A DNA stretch of 45,926 bases from NCBI GenBank assembly GCA_905235325.1, contig CAJOLE010000002.1:1-45926 (forward strand), written 5' to 3'. Each line of letters begins with the position of its first letter. Position 1 is the stretch's first letter. The notes beneath the pieces were generated by a model. It was given only the letters and a program-made list of their open reading frames with translations. It did not search any database and was not told where the DNA came from. A program made the translations under genes and the position numbers. This DNA comes from an uncultured Prevotella sp. GTDB lineage: Bacteria; Bacteroidota; Bacteroidia; Bacteroidales; Bacteroidaceae. Below are positions 37,931-45,926 of this stretch, one piece after another.

Positions 37931-40120
37931 ATGAAAAGATATCTGTATGTGTTGACTGCCATGCTTTGGGCGACGGTGGCAACGTCGTTCGCGCAGTCTG
38001 ACGGAAACACCCCCTCCTCGGGAGGGGGTACGGGGGAGGTTACGCAGCAGGAGTGGGAGCGCATGGCTCCGCTGCCCACCATGGGGTGGAACTCATGGAA
38101 CAAGTTCCAGTGTAATATCAACGAACGGGTGCTGATGGACGCTGCCGACGCCATGGCGGCCTCGGGCATGAAGGATGCCGGCTACGAATACATCTGTGTG
38201 GACGACTGCTGGCAGCTCTCCCGCGATGCCGACGGAAACATAGAGTGCGACCCTGCCGCCTTCCCCCACGGCATGAAGTACGTGGCCGACTATATCCACT
38301 CCAAGGGACTGAAGTTTGGTATCTATTCGTGCGTGGGCTCGGAGACCTGCGCCAAGCGCCCCGGCGGGCAGGGGCATGAGTTCCAGGACGCACGCTACTA
38401 CGCCAACATTGGTGTGGACTTCCTGAAGTACGACTTCTGCAACAATCACGGAGCCAACGCCCGCGAGTCATACCGCACCATGCGCGAGGCTCTGAAGTGG
38501 GCAGGACGACCCATCGTCTTCAACATCTGCGAGTGGGGGTCGAACCGACCCTGGGAGTGGGCCAAGGGCATCGGCCATAGCTGGCGGTGTACAGGCGATA
38601 TCTTCGACAACTGGGACAGCATGACAGGCATCATCGACCAGATGAAGCCTCTCTACACCTACAGCGGACCCGGCCACTGGAACGATGCCGACATGCTCGA
38701 GGTGGGCAACGGCGGACTGACCTACGACGAGCAGGTGCTCCACTTCTCTATGTGGTGTATGTTTGCCTCGCCCCTCGTTGCCGGCAACGACCTGGCCAAC
38801 ATGAGCGACGAGACGAAGAGCATACTGCTTAACCGCGAGGCCATCGCCGTCAACCAGGATCCGCTGGGCCAGCAGGCGCACGTTGCCCTGCAGGCCGGCA
38901 ACCATGAGGTGTGGGTGAAGCGCTTGGTGGACGGCGACTGGGCCGTCTGCCTGCTCAACCGCAGCGAGCAGCCCTGGCAGCTGAACTTCATGCTCAGCGA
39001 CCTTACAGAGCTGCAGGACGCTGCCAACCGCTATACCGTCCGCGACCTCTGGGCACGCCGCGACCTGGGACTGAGCGACAAGCCCGTCCAGGGCACCATT
39101 CCCCGCCATGGCTGCAAGATGCTGCGACTGAAGCTGAAGGCCGGCGAGGCTACGCTTGCCCACCTGCTGCCGCTGTATATGAACAAGAATATACCGCAGG
39201 ACGGCCCCTACGAGGACTTGAACGTGGGCAGCGGAGGCCGCTCAAAGGACATTGAGCCGAAAACCGACCTGCCCGGCGGCGGACTGGCACGCTACCCGAT
39301 GATATACATCGGCGAGGGCTACAACCGTATCTTTATCCTCAACGAGGGCAAGGTGGTATGGAAGTACGACACCGGCCCCGGCAACGAACTCGACGACATC
39401 TGGATGCTCCGCGACGGCAACCTGCTCTTCACCCGCATGGGATGGGCTGCCAAGGTGTCGCCCGACAAGCGCGAGCTGTGGCGCTACGACTGCAAGGAGG
39501 GTGAGGAGATTCACACCATGCAGCCCATCGGCGACGACGAGGCCATCATGCTTATCAATGCCTTCCCCGCACGCATCTGGCGCTTCAACCACAAGACGGG
39601 CGAGACCATCTGGGAGAAGGAAATCAGCTTCGACGTAAACAGCACCCACATGCAGAGCCGACGGATGCGCTTCACGAAGGACAACACGCTGCTTGTCTGC
39701 TACTTGGGTGAAAACAAAGTGGTGGAGTACGACACCGACTGGCGCGTGGTACGAACCTTTAACGTGCCCAAGCCCTGGGCCGCCATCCGCCTGAAGAATG
39801 GCAATACACTGATCACCCTTGAGGACGAGCGCCGTACCATCGAGGTCGACAAGAAGGACCGCGTGGTATGGGAAATCCGTCTCGACGAACTGCCTGAGCC
39901 TTACCGGCTGCCCGACTGTCAGAGCGTCTGCCGACTGCAGAACGGCAACACCATCCTCTGTTCGCGAGGGCGAGACCATGGCAACCAGCTCGTTGAGGTT
40001 ACGCGCGACAAGAAGGTCGTCTGGGCCGTCAACGACTGGCAGAACCTCGGCCCTGCCACCAGCGTGCAGATTCTGAGCGAGAAGGGCTTCTCTGAGACGC
40101 CCGGCGACTTGGAAAGATAA
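37931..40120 (+). CDS. GH27 alpha-galactosidase fused to a C-terminal beta-propeller
   Basis: The 729-residue protein has a signal peptide (MKRYLYVLTAMLWATVATSF, cleavage near AQ22). Repeat copy 5 follows at once (TPSSGGGTGEV, residues 27-37). The GH27 barrel (~45-330) has PTMGWNSWN, VDDCW (90-94), nucleophile Asp168 in FLKYDFCNN and acid/base Asp223 in WRCTGDI; GH27 C-terminal beta domain ~335-415. Asp91-Asp92 in VDDCW favour alpha-galactosidase over the beta-L-arabinopyranosidase variant, which carries a Glu there. Residues ~440-725 form a repeat domain with motifs such as GEGYNRIFILNEGKVVWKYD, DGNLLFTRMG, NGNTLITLED and NGNTILCSRG. This looks like a PQQ- or arylsulfotransferase-like propeller. 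GH27 enzymes usually stop near 400-450 residues. The propeller could bind glycan. The signal-peptide DNA nearly matches that of the next gene. Confidence 0.9.
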   Translation: MKRYLYVLTAMLWATVATSFAQSDGNTPSSGGGTGEVTQQEWERMAPLPTMGWNSWNKFQCNINERVLMDAADAMAASGMKDAGYEYICVDDCWQLSRDADGNIECDPAAFPHGMKYVADYIHSKGLKFGIYSCVGSETCAKRPGGQGHEFQDARYYANIGVDFLKYDFCNNHGANARESYRTMREALKWAGRPIVFNICEWGSNRPWEWAKGIGHSWRCTGDIFDNWDSMTGIIDQMKPLYTYSGPGHWNDADMLEVGNGGLTYDEQVLHFSMWCMFASPLVAGNDLANMSDETKSILLNREAIAVNQDPLGQQAHVALQAGNHEVWVKRLVDGDWAVCLLNRSEQPWQLNFMLSDLTELQDAANRYTVRDLWARRDLGLSDKPVQGTIPRHGCKMLRLKLKAGEATLAHLLPLYMNKNIPQDGPYEDLNVGSGGRSKDIEPKTDLPGGGLARYPMIYIGEGYNRIFILNEGKVVWKYDTGPGNELDDIWMLRDGNLLFTRMGWAAKVSPDKRELWRYDCKEGEEIHTMQPIGDDEAIMLINAFPARIWRFNHKTGETIWEKEISFDVNSTHMQSRRMRFTKDNTLLVCYLGENKVVEYDTDWRVVRTFNVPKPWAAIRLKNGNTLITLEDERRTIEVDKKDRVVWEIRLDELPEPYRLPDCQSVCRLQNGNTILCSRGRDHGNQLVEVTRDKKVVWAVNDWQNLGPATSVQILSEKGFSETPGDLER
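38009..38041 (+). repeat. G/C palindrome repeat, copy 5 (in frame after the GH27 signal peptide)
   Basis: A 33-nt unit encoding TPSSGGGTGEV, codons 27-37. It carries a CTCG centre in place of CTTG, then TACGGGGGAGGTT. Confidence 0.92.
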
Positions 40121-40146
40121 ATAATAGAGAAAGAAGAAAAAAAGTA

Positions 40147-42654
40147 ATGAAAAGATATCTGTATGTGTTGACTGCCATGCTTTGGGCGACGGTGGCAACG
40201 TCGTTTGCCCAGTCTGACGGAAACACCCCCTCCTTGGGAGGGGGGCAGGGGGAGGTGCTCTTTGTTTTCCTCAAGTCGGGAGGCTTCGATGCCTTTCCGC
40301 AGAGTATGCTCGTTGCCCGTGAGAACAGTGGCGGCGAGTTGCGCTTAAAGACTATCGACGGCAGTGAGTTTACCTACGCTGAGTCTGATGTAGAAAAAAT
40401 CACGGACAGCAGGCCGGATACGCCCCTGCCTGTCCTCACCTCATTTAAATACAACAACAAGTACAACGACCAGTTGCACATCGATGCCGAGGCCGTCATC
40501 CAGGGCGACTCACTGCTCACGGTGACCGTGGGAGCCATCGGGCGGTGGCTCACGCCCTCGTTCCAGCTCTCTGACGACGAAGCCGGCCTATACCTGGGCA
40601 CTGAACTGCTGGAGAGCAAGGTGTCGCGCCACCCCGTGGCAGACGATGTCGTCTACACCGTTGCCCGTCCTAACGAGCGTGTGCTCGTCTGCGACGGGGA
40701 GCCGCCGGTATGGGGCGATCCGGTAGGGCCCTATACCTTCGAGCCGCTGACGCTCACTTCCGATATGCTCTCTACCAATGCCCCTTCCAATTACGACGAA
40801 GGACTTGACAAGATGATCGACGGCAATCCTGACACCTATTTCCACTCTACCTGGGGCGAGGGACAGTACGAGAAACTGCCACTCGAAGAATGTCCCTATA
40901 TAGACGTGGCACTTGCTGGAGCCGTGTCTAACATCCGCTTCTCTTATCAGACAAGATCCGACGTCGACCGCTTCCCCACGTCCTTTGAACTGCTCGTCAG
41001 CAACGACGGTGAGCAGTGGGAAAGCCGCAGGGTGTTGACCGCCGACGACGGGATGCCGCTCGATTTGGGGGCTGTCTTTACATCGCCGGTCATCGACCTG
41101 CAGGGCAGTTACACCTACCTGCGCTTCAAGATGCTTGCGGCCAACTACAAGAATTATCTCTGTCTGGCAGAGTTGCAAATAGAAAAGGTTACGCCGAACG
41201 ACAATCCTGACGAGCCACAGCTCATCGATCCTGGCAAGATGATATGCGTGATGATGCCCTACGGACGCTCCTACCGCCTGAATATAGACTGGCTGGCCGA
41301 CCGTCAGCAGCAGGTGCCGCGCATAGACATCAACACCGCCGACCGCCAGATGATCAGCAGCAAGGAGGTATATAAGGATGCCACCATTACCATCGACGGG
41401 GCCGGTGTCTTCGACTCGATGCCTGAAACACCCGTAAAGATTAAAGGTCGCGGAAACAGCAGCTGGAGTCGCAACCCCCGGGACAAGAATCCCTATAGGC
41501 TGAAGTTCGATAATAAACAGAAGCCATTGGGACTCACCAAGGGTAAGAACTGGGTGCTCCTGGCCAACAAGATTGGCAACTCCATGATGACAAACGCCGT
41601 GGGAATGAAGATTGCACGCTTAGTGGGAACGGCAGCTGCCAACCATATAACTCCTGTTGAACTCTACATCAACGGCGACTACCGGGGCAATTACAACCTC
41701 ACCGAGAAGGTGGGCTTCTCAAACAACAGTGTTGATCTGGATGATGAGAGTGCGGCGGCCTTGCTTGAACTTGATACCTACTATGACGAGACATATAAGT
41801 TCCGTACTAATTTCTACGGCCTGCCGGTCAACATCAAGGAGCCCGACTTCAGCGAAGGGGAAACGACCCTCACCTTGACGACTATACGAAACGACTTCAA
41901 CGCCATCACCCGCGACATTTACCAGCATCACGACATCACTGACCGTGTTGACGCCACGATGCTTGGACGGTTCCTCATGGTCAACGAACTCATCGACAAC
42001 TATGAGATTCAGCACCCTAAGAGCACATACCTCTATCGGGCTGACTTGAACGATCCTGACAGCAAGTGGATTTTCGGCCCCGTCTGGGACCTGGACTGGG
42101 CCTATGGCTACGAGCACAATTCCAACTACTGTACCACCGATGCCCGCATTGACTTCTGGAACGCTACGCAGATGGAGGCCATACGCTTCATACAGGATTT
42201 GCGCAATGAGACTGGTAAGGAGGTCGACAAGGCTGTCTATAGGGCATGGCACGACTTCATGGAAGGTGGCGGCCTGCAGGAGACACTTGACTTCATCGAC
42301 GACTACTATGCCTACGCCCGCCCGTCGTTCGAGCACAATGCGGAGCAGTGGGGCGATGGAGTTGACTATGCCCGGGTCGCCGGGCGCATGAAGAATTGGA
42401 TACAGGAGCGAGCACACTACGTCTATGAGCGGCTGACTCCCTACGATCTGACAGAACCCGACGAGACGGACGGTATCAAGTCGTTGGCTGCTGAAGGGCG
42501 GACCGAAACCTTCGACCGCGTCAGCGTCTACAGCCCCGGCGGTCATCTGTTGGCACGTAGCGTCGACATCTCCAGCCTGAAGAACATCCTCCCGAAAGGC
42601 ATCTATGTCGTCGTGAACAACAATGGCAAAAGCAGGAAATTCATCAATAAATAA
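40147..42654 (+). CDS. CotH-like exported protein with a CBM32-like module
   Basis: The 835-residue protein shares its signal peptide with the GH27 gene: the first 26 residues are identical and 76 of 78 nt match. Repeat copy 6 follows (TPSLGGGQGEV, 27-37). A short N-terminal domain (~38-90; VLFVFLKSGGFDAF … DVEKI) is a common opening in Prevotella surface proteins. An F5/8-type module lies at ~205-347 (NAPSNYDEGLDKMIDGNPDT, 'CLAELQIEKV'). The CotH domain (~410-760) has KIKGRGNSSW (431-440), GNYNLTEKV (514-522) and FGPVWDLDWAYG (643-654). CotH proteins in spores are atypical protein kinases; the role of exported Bacteroidota members is unknown to me. A tail follows (YSPGGHLLARSVDISSLKNI), closing in KGIYVVVNNNGKSRKFINK. 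It is the last gene of its unit, and two repeat copies follow the stop. Confidence 0.87.
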   Translation: MKRYLYVLTAMLWATVATSFAQSDGNTPSLGGGQGEVLFVFLKSGGFDAFPQSMLVARENSGGELRLKTIDGSEFTYAESDVEKITDSRPDTPLPVLTSFKYNNKYNDQLHIDAEAVIQGDSLLTVTVGAIGRWLTPSFQLSDDEAGLYLGTELLESKVSRHPVADDVVYTVARPNERVLVCDGEPPVWGDPVGPYTFEPLTLTSDMLSTNAPSNYDEGLDKMIDGNPDTYFHSTWGEGQYEKLPLEECPYIDVALAGAVSNIRFSYQTRSDVDRFPTSFELLVSNDGEQWESRRVLTADDGMPLDLGAVFTSPVIDLQGSYTYLRFKMLAANYKNYLCLAELQIEKVTPNDNPDEPQLIDPGKMICVMMPYGRSYRLNIDWLADRQQQVPRIDINTADRQMISSKEVYKDATITIDGAGVFDSMPETPVKIKGRGNSSWSRNPRDKNPYRLKFDNKQKPLGLTKGKNWVLLANKIGNSMMTNAVGMKIARLVGTAAANHITPVELYINGDYRGNYNLTEKVGFSNNSVDLDDESAAALLELDTYYDETYKFRTNFYGLPVNIKEPDFSEGETTLTLTTIRNDFNAITRDIYQHHDITDRVDATMLGRFLMVNELIDNYEIQHPKSTYLYRADLNDPDSKWIFGPVWDLDWAYGYEHNSNYCTTDARIDFWNATQMEAIRFIQDLRNETGKEVDKAVYRAWHDFMEGGGLQETLDFIDDYYAYARPSFEHNAEQWGDGVDYARVAGRMKNWIQERAHYVYERLTPYDLTEPDETDGIKSLAAEGRTETFDRVSVYSPGGHLLARSVDISSLKNILPKGIYVVVNNNGKSRKFINK
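40225..40257 (+). repeat. G/C palindrome repeat, copy 6 (in frame after the CotH signal peptide)
   Basis: A 33-nt unit encoding TPSLGGGQGEV, codons 27-37. This is the same codon position as copy 5 in the GH27 gene. Confidence 0.92.
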
Positions 42655-42655
42655 C

Positions 42656-42688
42656 ACTCCCTCCTTGGGAGGGGGTACGGGGGAGGTG
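42656..42688 (+). repeat. G/C palindrome repeat, copy 7 (intergenic)
   Basis: It begins ACTCCCTCCTTGGGAGGGGG, 1 nt after the CotH stop codon, and continues TACGGGGGAGGTG. It lies between convergent genes. Confidence 0.9.
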
Positions 42689-42712
42689 AAGTCCGGAACC
42701 TTCGACGTAAAA

Positions 42713-42745
42713 ACCCCCTCCTTGGGAGGGGGTACGGGGGAGGTT
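42713..42745 (+). repeat. G/C palindrome repeat, copy 8 (intergenic, tandem with copy 7)
   Basis: It has the same orientation as copy 7 and lies 24 nt after it, ending 5 nt before the stop codon of the convergent DUF6377 gene. The pair may act as a transcription or mRNA-stability barrier between the two genes; that is inference. Confidence 0.9.
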
Positions 42746-42750
42746 TTCGT

Positions 42751-44391
42751 TCAGTAAGTGGCTATGTGGCGTATGTCGTCTTCGAAGGAGTCTCTCTGTA
42801 TGGCACGTGCCTTGAGCTTCGAGCGGTAGGTGTAAATCGTGGTGAGGCTGGAGCGCAGAATGTCGGCGATGGCCTGGTTGTCGCTGATTCCCAGCCTGAT
42901 GAGAGCCAGCACGCGCAGTTCGGTGGTCAGCCGTGGGGATGCTGAAGACGTGTCAAACTGATTCTCGTCAGTCATTAGGCGGTTGACATCCTGAATGAAG
43001 TCTGGATAGATGTTGAGGAAGGCTGTGTCGAAGTTCTGATGGAACAGCCGGGTGGCCTCACTGATGGACTTGTAGCTCTTCAACTCGTTGTAGAGTTCAT
43101 CCATTTTGCGGTCGCGGGCCAGACGGTTGAGCAGTTTCAGACGTTCCTCGCTGCGGTATATCAGATTGCTGCTCAGTTCAAGGAAACGACCGATGTACTC
43201 ATCCTTCATGCGGTTCGACTCCTTCATCAGGGTGTTCAGCTCCTGCATCTGCTCGTTGTGGCGGGTCAGTTCTGAGTTCATGCGGCTGATCTGTTCGGTT
43301 GCTAAGCGACGCTTCTTTACCAGTGAGAGAATGTAGGCGATGGTTCCTATAAGAAACAACGCGATGACGGAAATGATGCCTAAGAGCAGTCGCGTGCGGT
43401 GCTCGGAAGCCGTTCGCTGCAGGTCGTAGGCACGGTTGATGAGTGGTGCCATGCGAGCTACCTGCAGGCTGCGAAGTCTGCTCCCGTAGTTCTTGGCATC
43501 GTCGCTGGCTTGCAGCAGATAGCTGTATGCCTTGGCGTATTCGCCGCGTTCCAGCAAGATGGAAGAGAGCATTCGCAATGAGCTGTTCTCCATGATGGCA
43601 CCTTGCATGTCGCAGATGGCAGACAACAGCAGGTAGTGCTCCTGCATGGCGACGTCTTGCTTCCTGGAGTAGAAATATGCCAACGTACTGGTGACGATAC
43701 TATAGCGCCGCTCGTCTTGATGTAGCTGCGGCAGGTATCGCTCCAGCTGACCGATGGCACGGTTGATATCGCCTTTCTCGCAGATATAGGTAGCCTGATT
43801 GAATATATAGTCGTAGCTGTCTTTGGGTGCTATCTGCAGGATTAGCTGACGGTAGTACTGGGCACTGTCGATGTATTCCAACGTGAATGGTGTGTGCTCT
43901 GCCATTTCTGAGCGGTAGAGGTTCAGTTCGCCCAGTTGGTTGTAGTATTCCACGCGCCGTTTTGTGGTCAATCGACTTACGTCGACGCCGTCGAGTATCT
44001 GCTGAGCCTTGCGGAAGATGCCGGTCACGGCAAGGATGTGAGCCAGGGCAATACGGCTCTCGGCATTCAGGTCGGCCTCGCCGATTCGCTGCTGAATCTC
44101 CATACACCTATTTATATAATAGAAGGCTGAGTCAAACTGAAAGGCTTGATATTCCTCGTAGAGTTTCATGCAGGACTGATACTTCTGTTTGTCATCGAGA
44201 TGCATGACAGCCATGCCGTCGGTAAGTACACGAATCCGATGCTCCTTCTCTTTGATGACTGCCGGCTGGCACGCTATGAGGGAGTCGAGCGTCTTGTAGA
44301 GCTGTTGCTTGTTGGGTGAGCTTTCGCCTGCTTCGGCACCTGCTGGGCAGAAGCAAGTCAGCAGTAGTAAAATCAGTCTTGTCAGTTTCAT
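42751..44391 (-). CDS. TPR / DUF6377 membrane-bound regulator
   Basis: The 546-residue protein has a signal peptide (~1-19), then an alpha-helical TPR-like sensor (~30-320; 'GDINRAIGQLERYLPQLHQDERRYS', 'ERGEYAKAYSYLLQASDD'). One membrane segment lies at ~334-356, a coiled coil at ~360-400 ('EQISRMNSELTRHNEQMQEL'), and a C-terminal region ends in a LuxR-like helix-turn-helix (~488-532; LRVLALIRLGISDNQAIADI followed by LRSSLTTIYTYRSKLKARAI). This is the layout of the DUF6377 regulators encoded beside, and divergent from, SusC/SusD genes in Bacteroidales. Here the SusC gene starts 300 nt away on the other strand. It probably senses a periplasmic signal and controls that receptor operon. No kinase motifs are present. 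Confidence 0.9.
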   Translation of the reverse strand: MKLTRLILLLLTCFCPAGAEAGESSPNKQQLYKTLDSLIACQPAVIKEKEHRIRVLTDGMAVMHLDDKQKYQSCMKLYEEYQAFQFDSAFYYINRCMEIQQRIGEADLNAESRIALAHILAVTGIFRKAQQILDGVDVSRLTTKRRVEYYNQLGELNLYRSEMAEHTPFTLEYIDSAQYYRQLILQIAPKDSYDYIFNQATYICEKGDINRAIGQLERYLPQLHQDERRYSIVTSTLAYFYSRKQDVAMQEHYLLLSAICDMQGAIMENSSLRMLSSILLERGEYAKAYSYLLQASDDAKNYGSRLRSLQVARMAPLINRAYDLQRTASEHRTRLLLGIISVIALFLIGTIAYILSLVKKRRLATEQISRMNSELTRHNEQMQELNTLMKESNRMKDEYIGRFLELSSNLIYRSEERLKLLNRLARDRKMDELYNELKSYKSISEATRLFHQNFDTAFLNIYPDFIQDVNRLMTDENQFDTSSASPRLTTELRVLALIRLGISDNQAIADILRSSLTTIYTYRSKLKARAIQRDSFEDDIRHIATY

Positions 44392-44419
44392 TACCTGTTG
44401 TATTTGTTCTTTGCGGTCA

Positions 44420-44450
44420 CAAAGGTACGTATTTTAACCGAAACTACCAA
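44420..44450 (-). promoter_or_regulatory. Promoter of the DUF6377 regulator
   Basis: On the minus strand the -7 box TACCTTTG (44420-44427) fits TAnnTTTG. A TTG (44448-44450) stands 20 nt upstream, a partial match to the -33 TTTG. The start codon is 28 nt downstream at 44391. Confidence 0.6.
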
Positions 44451-44586
44451 GAAAAGGAACGTAATATTCTGGAAAAACAGTAAAACTTCGTTTGTAATCA
44501 TTTAGATTTTTCTTCGCCTGCGGTTACTCAATGGTCTTGCTTCCAGTTGTTTACGTTTTTATACCTTTAGATATTTGTTTGTTGCG

Positions 44587-44618
44587 CTTGCTTCGTTGAC
44601 ATTTCATCGCTAACTTTG
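44587..44618 (+). promoter_or_regulatory. Promoter of the SusC-like receptor gene
   Basis: The -7 box TAACTTTG (44611-44618) is a full consensus match. CTTG at 44587-44590 stands 20 nt upstream and is one base off the -33 TTTG. The leader to the ATG at 44691 is about 65 nt. Confidence 0.65.
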
Positions 44619-44690
44619 CAGTCGGAGTTTGCTACTAATACTTTTTGCAAGAAAATCACTTTTATTACTAATAATTAAAAACTGAATGCA

Positions 44691-45926
44691 ATGGAAAAAA
44701 CAAAGCATCTATTTTGCCGCTTAGCCATGCTATTGGCGGTTGTGTTTTTTGCCTTGGATGTTTCAGCACAGACCACTGTCAGTGGTCATGTGAAAGATGA
44801 TGCCGGCCTGGAGATTATCGGGGCCAGTGTCATGGTGAAAGGAACATCGAACGGCACCGTCACCGATTTTGACGGTAACTTCAAGCTGCAGTGCCAGCCC
44901 GGCGCTACGCTCGTCATCACCTACATCGGTTTCACCCCTCAGGAGTTGAAGGCCAAGGACGGCATGGAAGTCACTTTGACTGAGGACGTCGCCCAGCTCA
45001 ACGAAGTCGTGGTTGTGGGTTACGGCTCGCTGGCCAAGAAGGAGATTTCGAGCTCTGTGGCTCAGATTAACAAGGATCAGTTCAACCAGGGTGCTGCCAG
45101 CGACGCTATGGCACTGGTGACTGGTAAGGTGGCCGGTCTGAACGTCAACGAGACGGCCGGTGCCGACCCGAACACGATGGCTCAGATTCAGGTACGCGGA
45201 GCTGCCAGTATTACGGCCAGCAACGGCCCGCTGGTGGTCATCGACGGTATTCCCGGCGGCGACCTGCGTAACCTCTCTACACAGGATATTGAGAGCATCA
45301 CCGTTCTGAAGGATGCAGGCTCGGCAGCCATCTACGGTACGCGCGGCGCCAACGGCGTTATCCTCGTGACTACCAAGAAAGGCTCAGGCGCAGAGGGCAT
45401 CACCACTGTGACCTACGACAGCTATGTGGCCCTGAACTTTGCCAAGCCCCATGCCGACATCCTGTCGACCGACGAGTTCCGCCGTTCGCGCCGCGGCACC
45501 GACTTTGGCTACGACACCGACTGGTACGACGAGATTACACGTGATGTCAGTTACAACACCAACCAGTATCTGTCGCTCGACGGAACGACCAAGAACGGTT
45601 ACTACACCGTTTCGCTGAACTATAAGAAAGGTAATGGTCTCGACATTGCCAGCGGACGTGAGGAGTACGGCGGACGTGCCGTGCTGGAGCAGCGTATGCT
45701 GAACCGCCGTCTGCAGATCAACACCTCGCTGTCTGCTCGTAAGGTGCACGAAGATTGGGGCAACAACGGTATGTTTGATTACGCCCTCACCTCAAACCCC
45801 ACACTGCCTGTCAAGAATGCCGATGGCACCTACTATCAGGCCACCTCGCCCACAGGATGGCGCAACCCCGTGCAGGAAATCAAGGAAATTGACAGTTTTG
45901 GTGACCGTGCCTATATCCTGGGCGAT
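44691..45926 (+). CDS. SusC-like TonB-dependent outer-membrane receptor, N-terminal 412 codons
   Basis: The frame opens at ATG 44691 and is still open at the right edge. A signal peptide (MEKTKHLFCRLAMLLAVVFF … DVSAQ) precedes a carboxypeptidase-D-like domain (TTVSGHVKDDAGLEIIGASV, 'GTVTDFDGNFKL', 'YIGFTPQE'). The SusC-type TonB region follows (LNEVVVVGYGSLAKKEISSS), then the plug domain with VTGKVAGLNV, IQVRGAASI, PLVVIDGIPGGDL, 'ITVLKDAGSAAIYGTRGANG' and VILVTTKKG, and the first barrel strands. SusC proteins import oligosaccharides across the outer membrane with a SusD lipoprotein, whose gene is expected just past the window. The upstream ATG at 44686 is out of frame and was not used. Its divergent neighbour, the DUF6377 protein, is the likely regulator. 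Confidence 0.96.
   Translation, partial: MEKTKHLFCRLAMLLAVVFFALDVSAQTTVSGHVKDDAGLEIIGASVMVKGTSNGTVTDFDGNFKLQCQPGATLVITYIGFTPQELKAKDGMEVTLTEDVAQLNEVVVVGYGSLAKKEISSSVAQINKDQFNQGAASDAMALVTGKVAGLNVNETAGADPNTMAQIQVRGAASITASNGPLVVIDGIPGGDLRNLSTQDIESITVLKDAGSAAIYGTRGANGVILVTTKKGSGAEGITTVTYDSYVALNFAKPHADILSTDEFRRSRRGTDFGYDTDWYDEITRDVSYNTNQYLSLDGTTKNGYYTVSLNYKKGNGLDIASGREEYGGRAVLEQRMLNRRLQINTSLSARKVHEDWGNNGMFDYALTSNPTLPVKNADGTYYQATSPTGWRNPVQEIKEIDSFGDRAYILGD

Larger units (their letters stand above)
44392..44690. other. 299-nt divergent control region with two promoters
   Basis: No gene is visible. It holds a minus promoter at 44420-44450 for the DUF6377 gene, a plus promoter at 44587-44618 for the SusC-like gene, and an A/T-rich 72-nt leader before the SusC start. 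Confidence 0.7.

Overview
The window is a carbohydrate-utilisation region from a Bacteroidota genome, most likely a Prevotella-type member of Bacteroidales. Evidence: a SusC-like TonB-dependent receptor, a hybrid two-component regulator (HTCS), many exported glycoside hydrolases, -7 boxes of the TAnnTTTG type instead of sigma70 boxes, short C-terminal tails of the 'YDLQGRRV…KGLYIMNGKKVIR' kind, and a small MKKNYLKP-type peptide gene. I saw no tRNA, rRNA, CRISPR array or transposase.

Layout. (1) 1-3931, minus strand: start of an exported protein cut by the left edge, a 59-residue peptide gene, a terminator, and a 1181-residue exported protein built from four related modules. (2) 3932-4538: promoter of that protein and copy A of a ~330-bp repeat. 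(3) 4539-16091, minus-strand operon: GH2, GH2, GH51 and a giant GH97-CBM-GH76 fusion. (4) 16092-16273: divergent control region with a 26-bp near-palindrome. (5) 16274-17452: lipoprotein with a GH13 fold signature but lost catalytic residues. (6) 17817-21920: HTCS sensor/regulator. (7) 22010-35731, plus-strand operon behind a good Bacteroides-type promoter: GH3, small exported unknown, GH115-like, GH2, LacZ-type GH2 with accessory modules, and a two-domain esterase. (8) 35732-36412: inverted copy B of the ~330-bp repeat and a promoter. (9) 36413-42654: DUF362 protein, GH27-beta-propeller fusion and CotH-like protein. (10) 42751-44391, minus: TPR/DUF6377 membrane regulator, divergent from (11) a SusC-like receptor from 44691, cut by the right edge.

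How it may work together: alpha-glucuronidase-like (GH115), arabinofuranosidase (GH51), alpha-galactosidase-like (GH27, GH97), several GH2 beta-galactosidase-like enzymes, GH3 and a double esterase are a debranching set. They would suit a heavily decorated plant glycan, such as complex glucuronoarabinoxylan or arabinogalactan. That substrate is inference. The HTCS probably senses a released oligosaccharide and controls the two divergent operons. No SusC/SusD pair lies next to it; the only SusC is at the right edge beside a different regulator.

The most unusual signals are not enzymes. A 33-bp G/C-rich palindromic repeat occurs eight times, all in one orientation and all between 33.8 and 42.8 kb. 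Five of the eight copies lie in frame inside genes, at the ends of exported proteins, encoding [15 protein letters not shown] peptides. Two unrelated neighbouring genes share an almost identical signal-peptide cassette that starts at the ATG and ends at this repeat. A second family is the inverted pair A/B, each with a 29-bp-arm hairpin and a variable 21-nt tandem repeat, bracketing the whole HTCS-centred enzyme locus.
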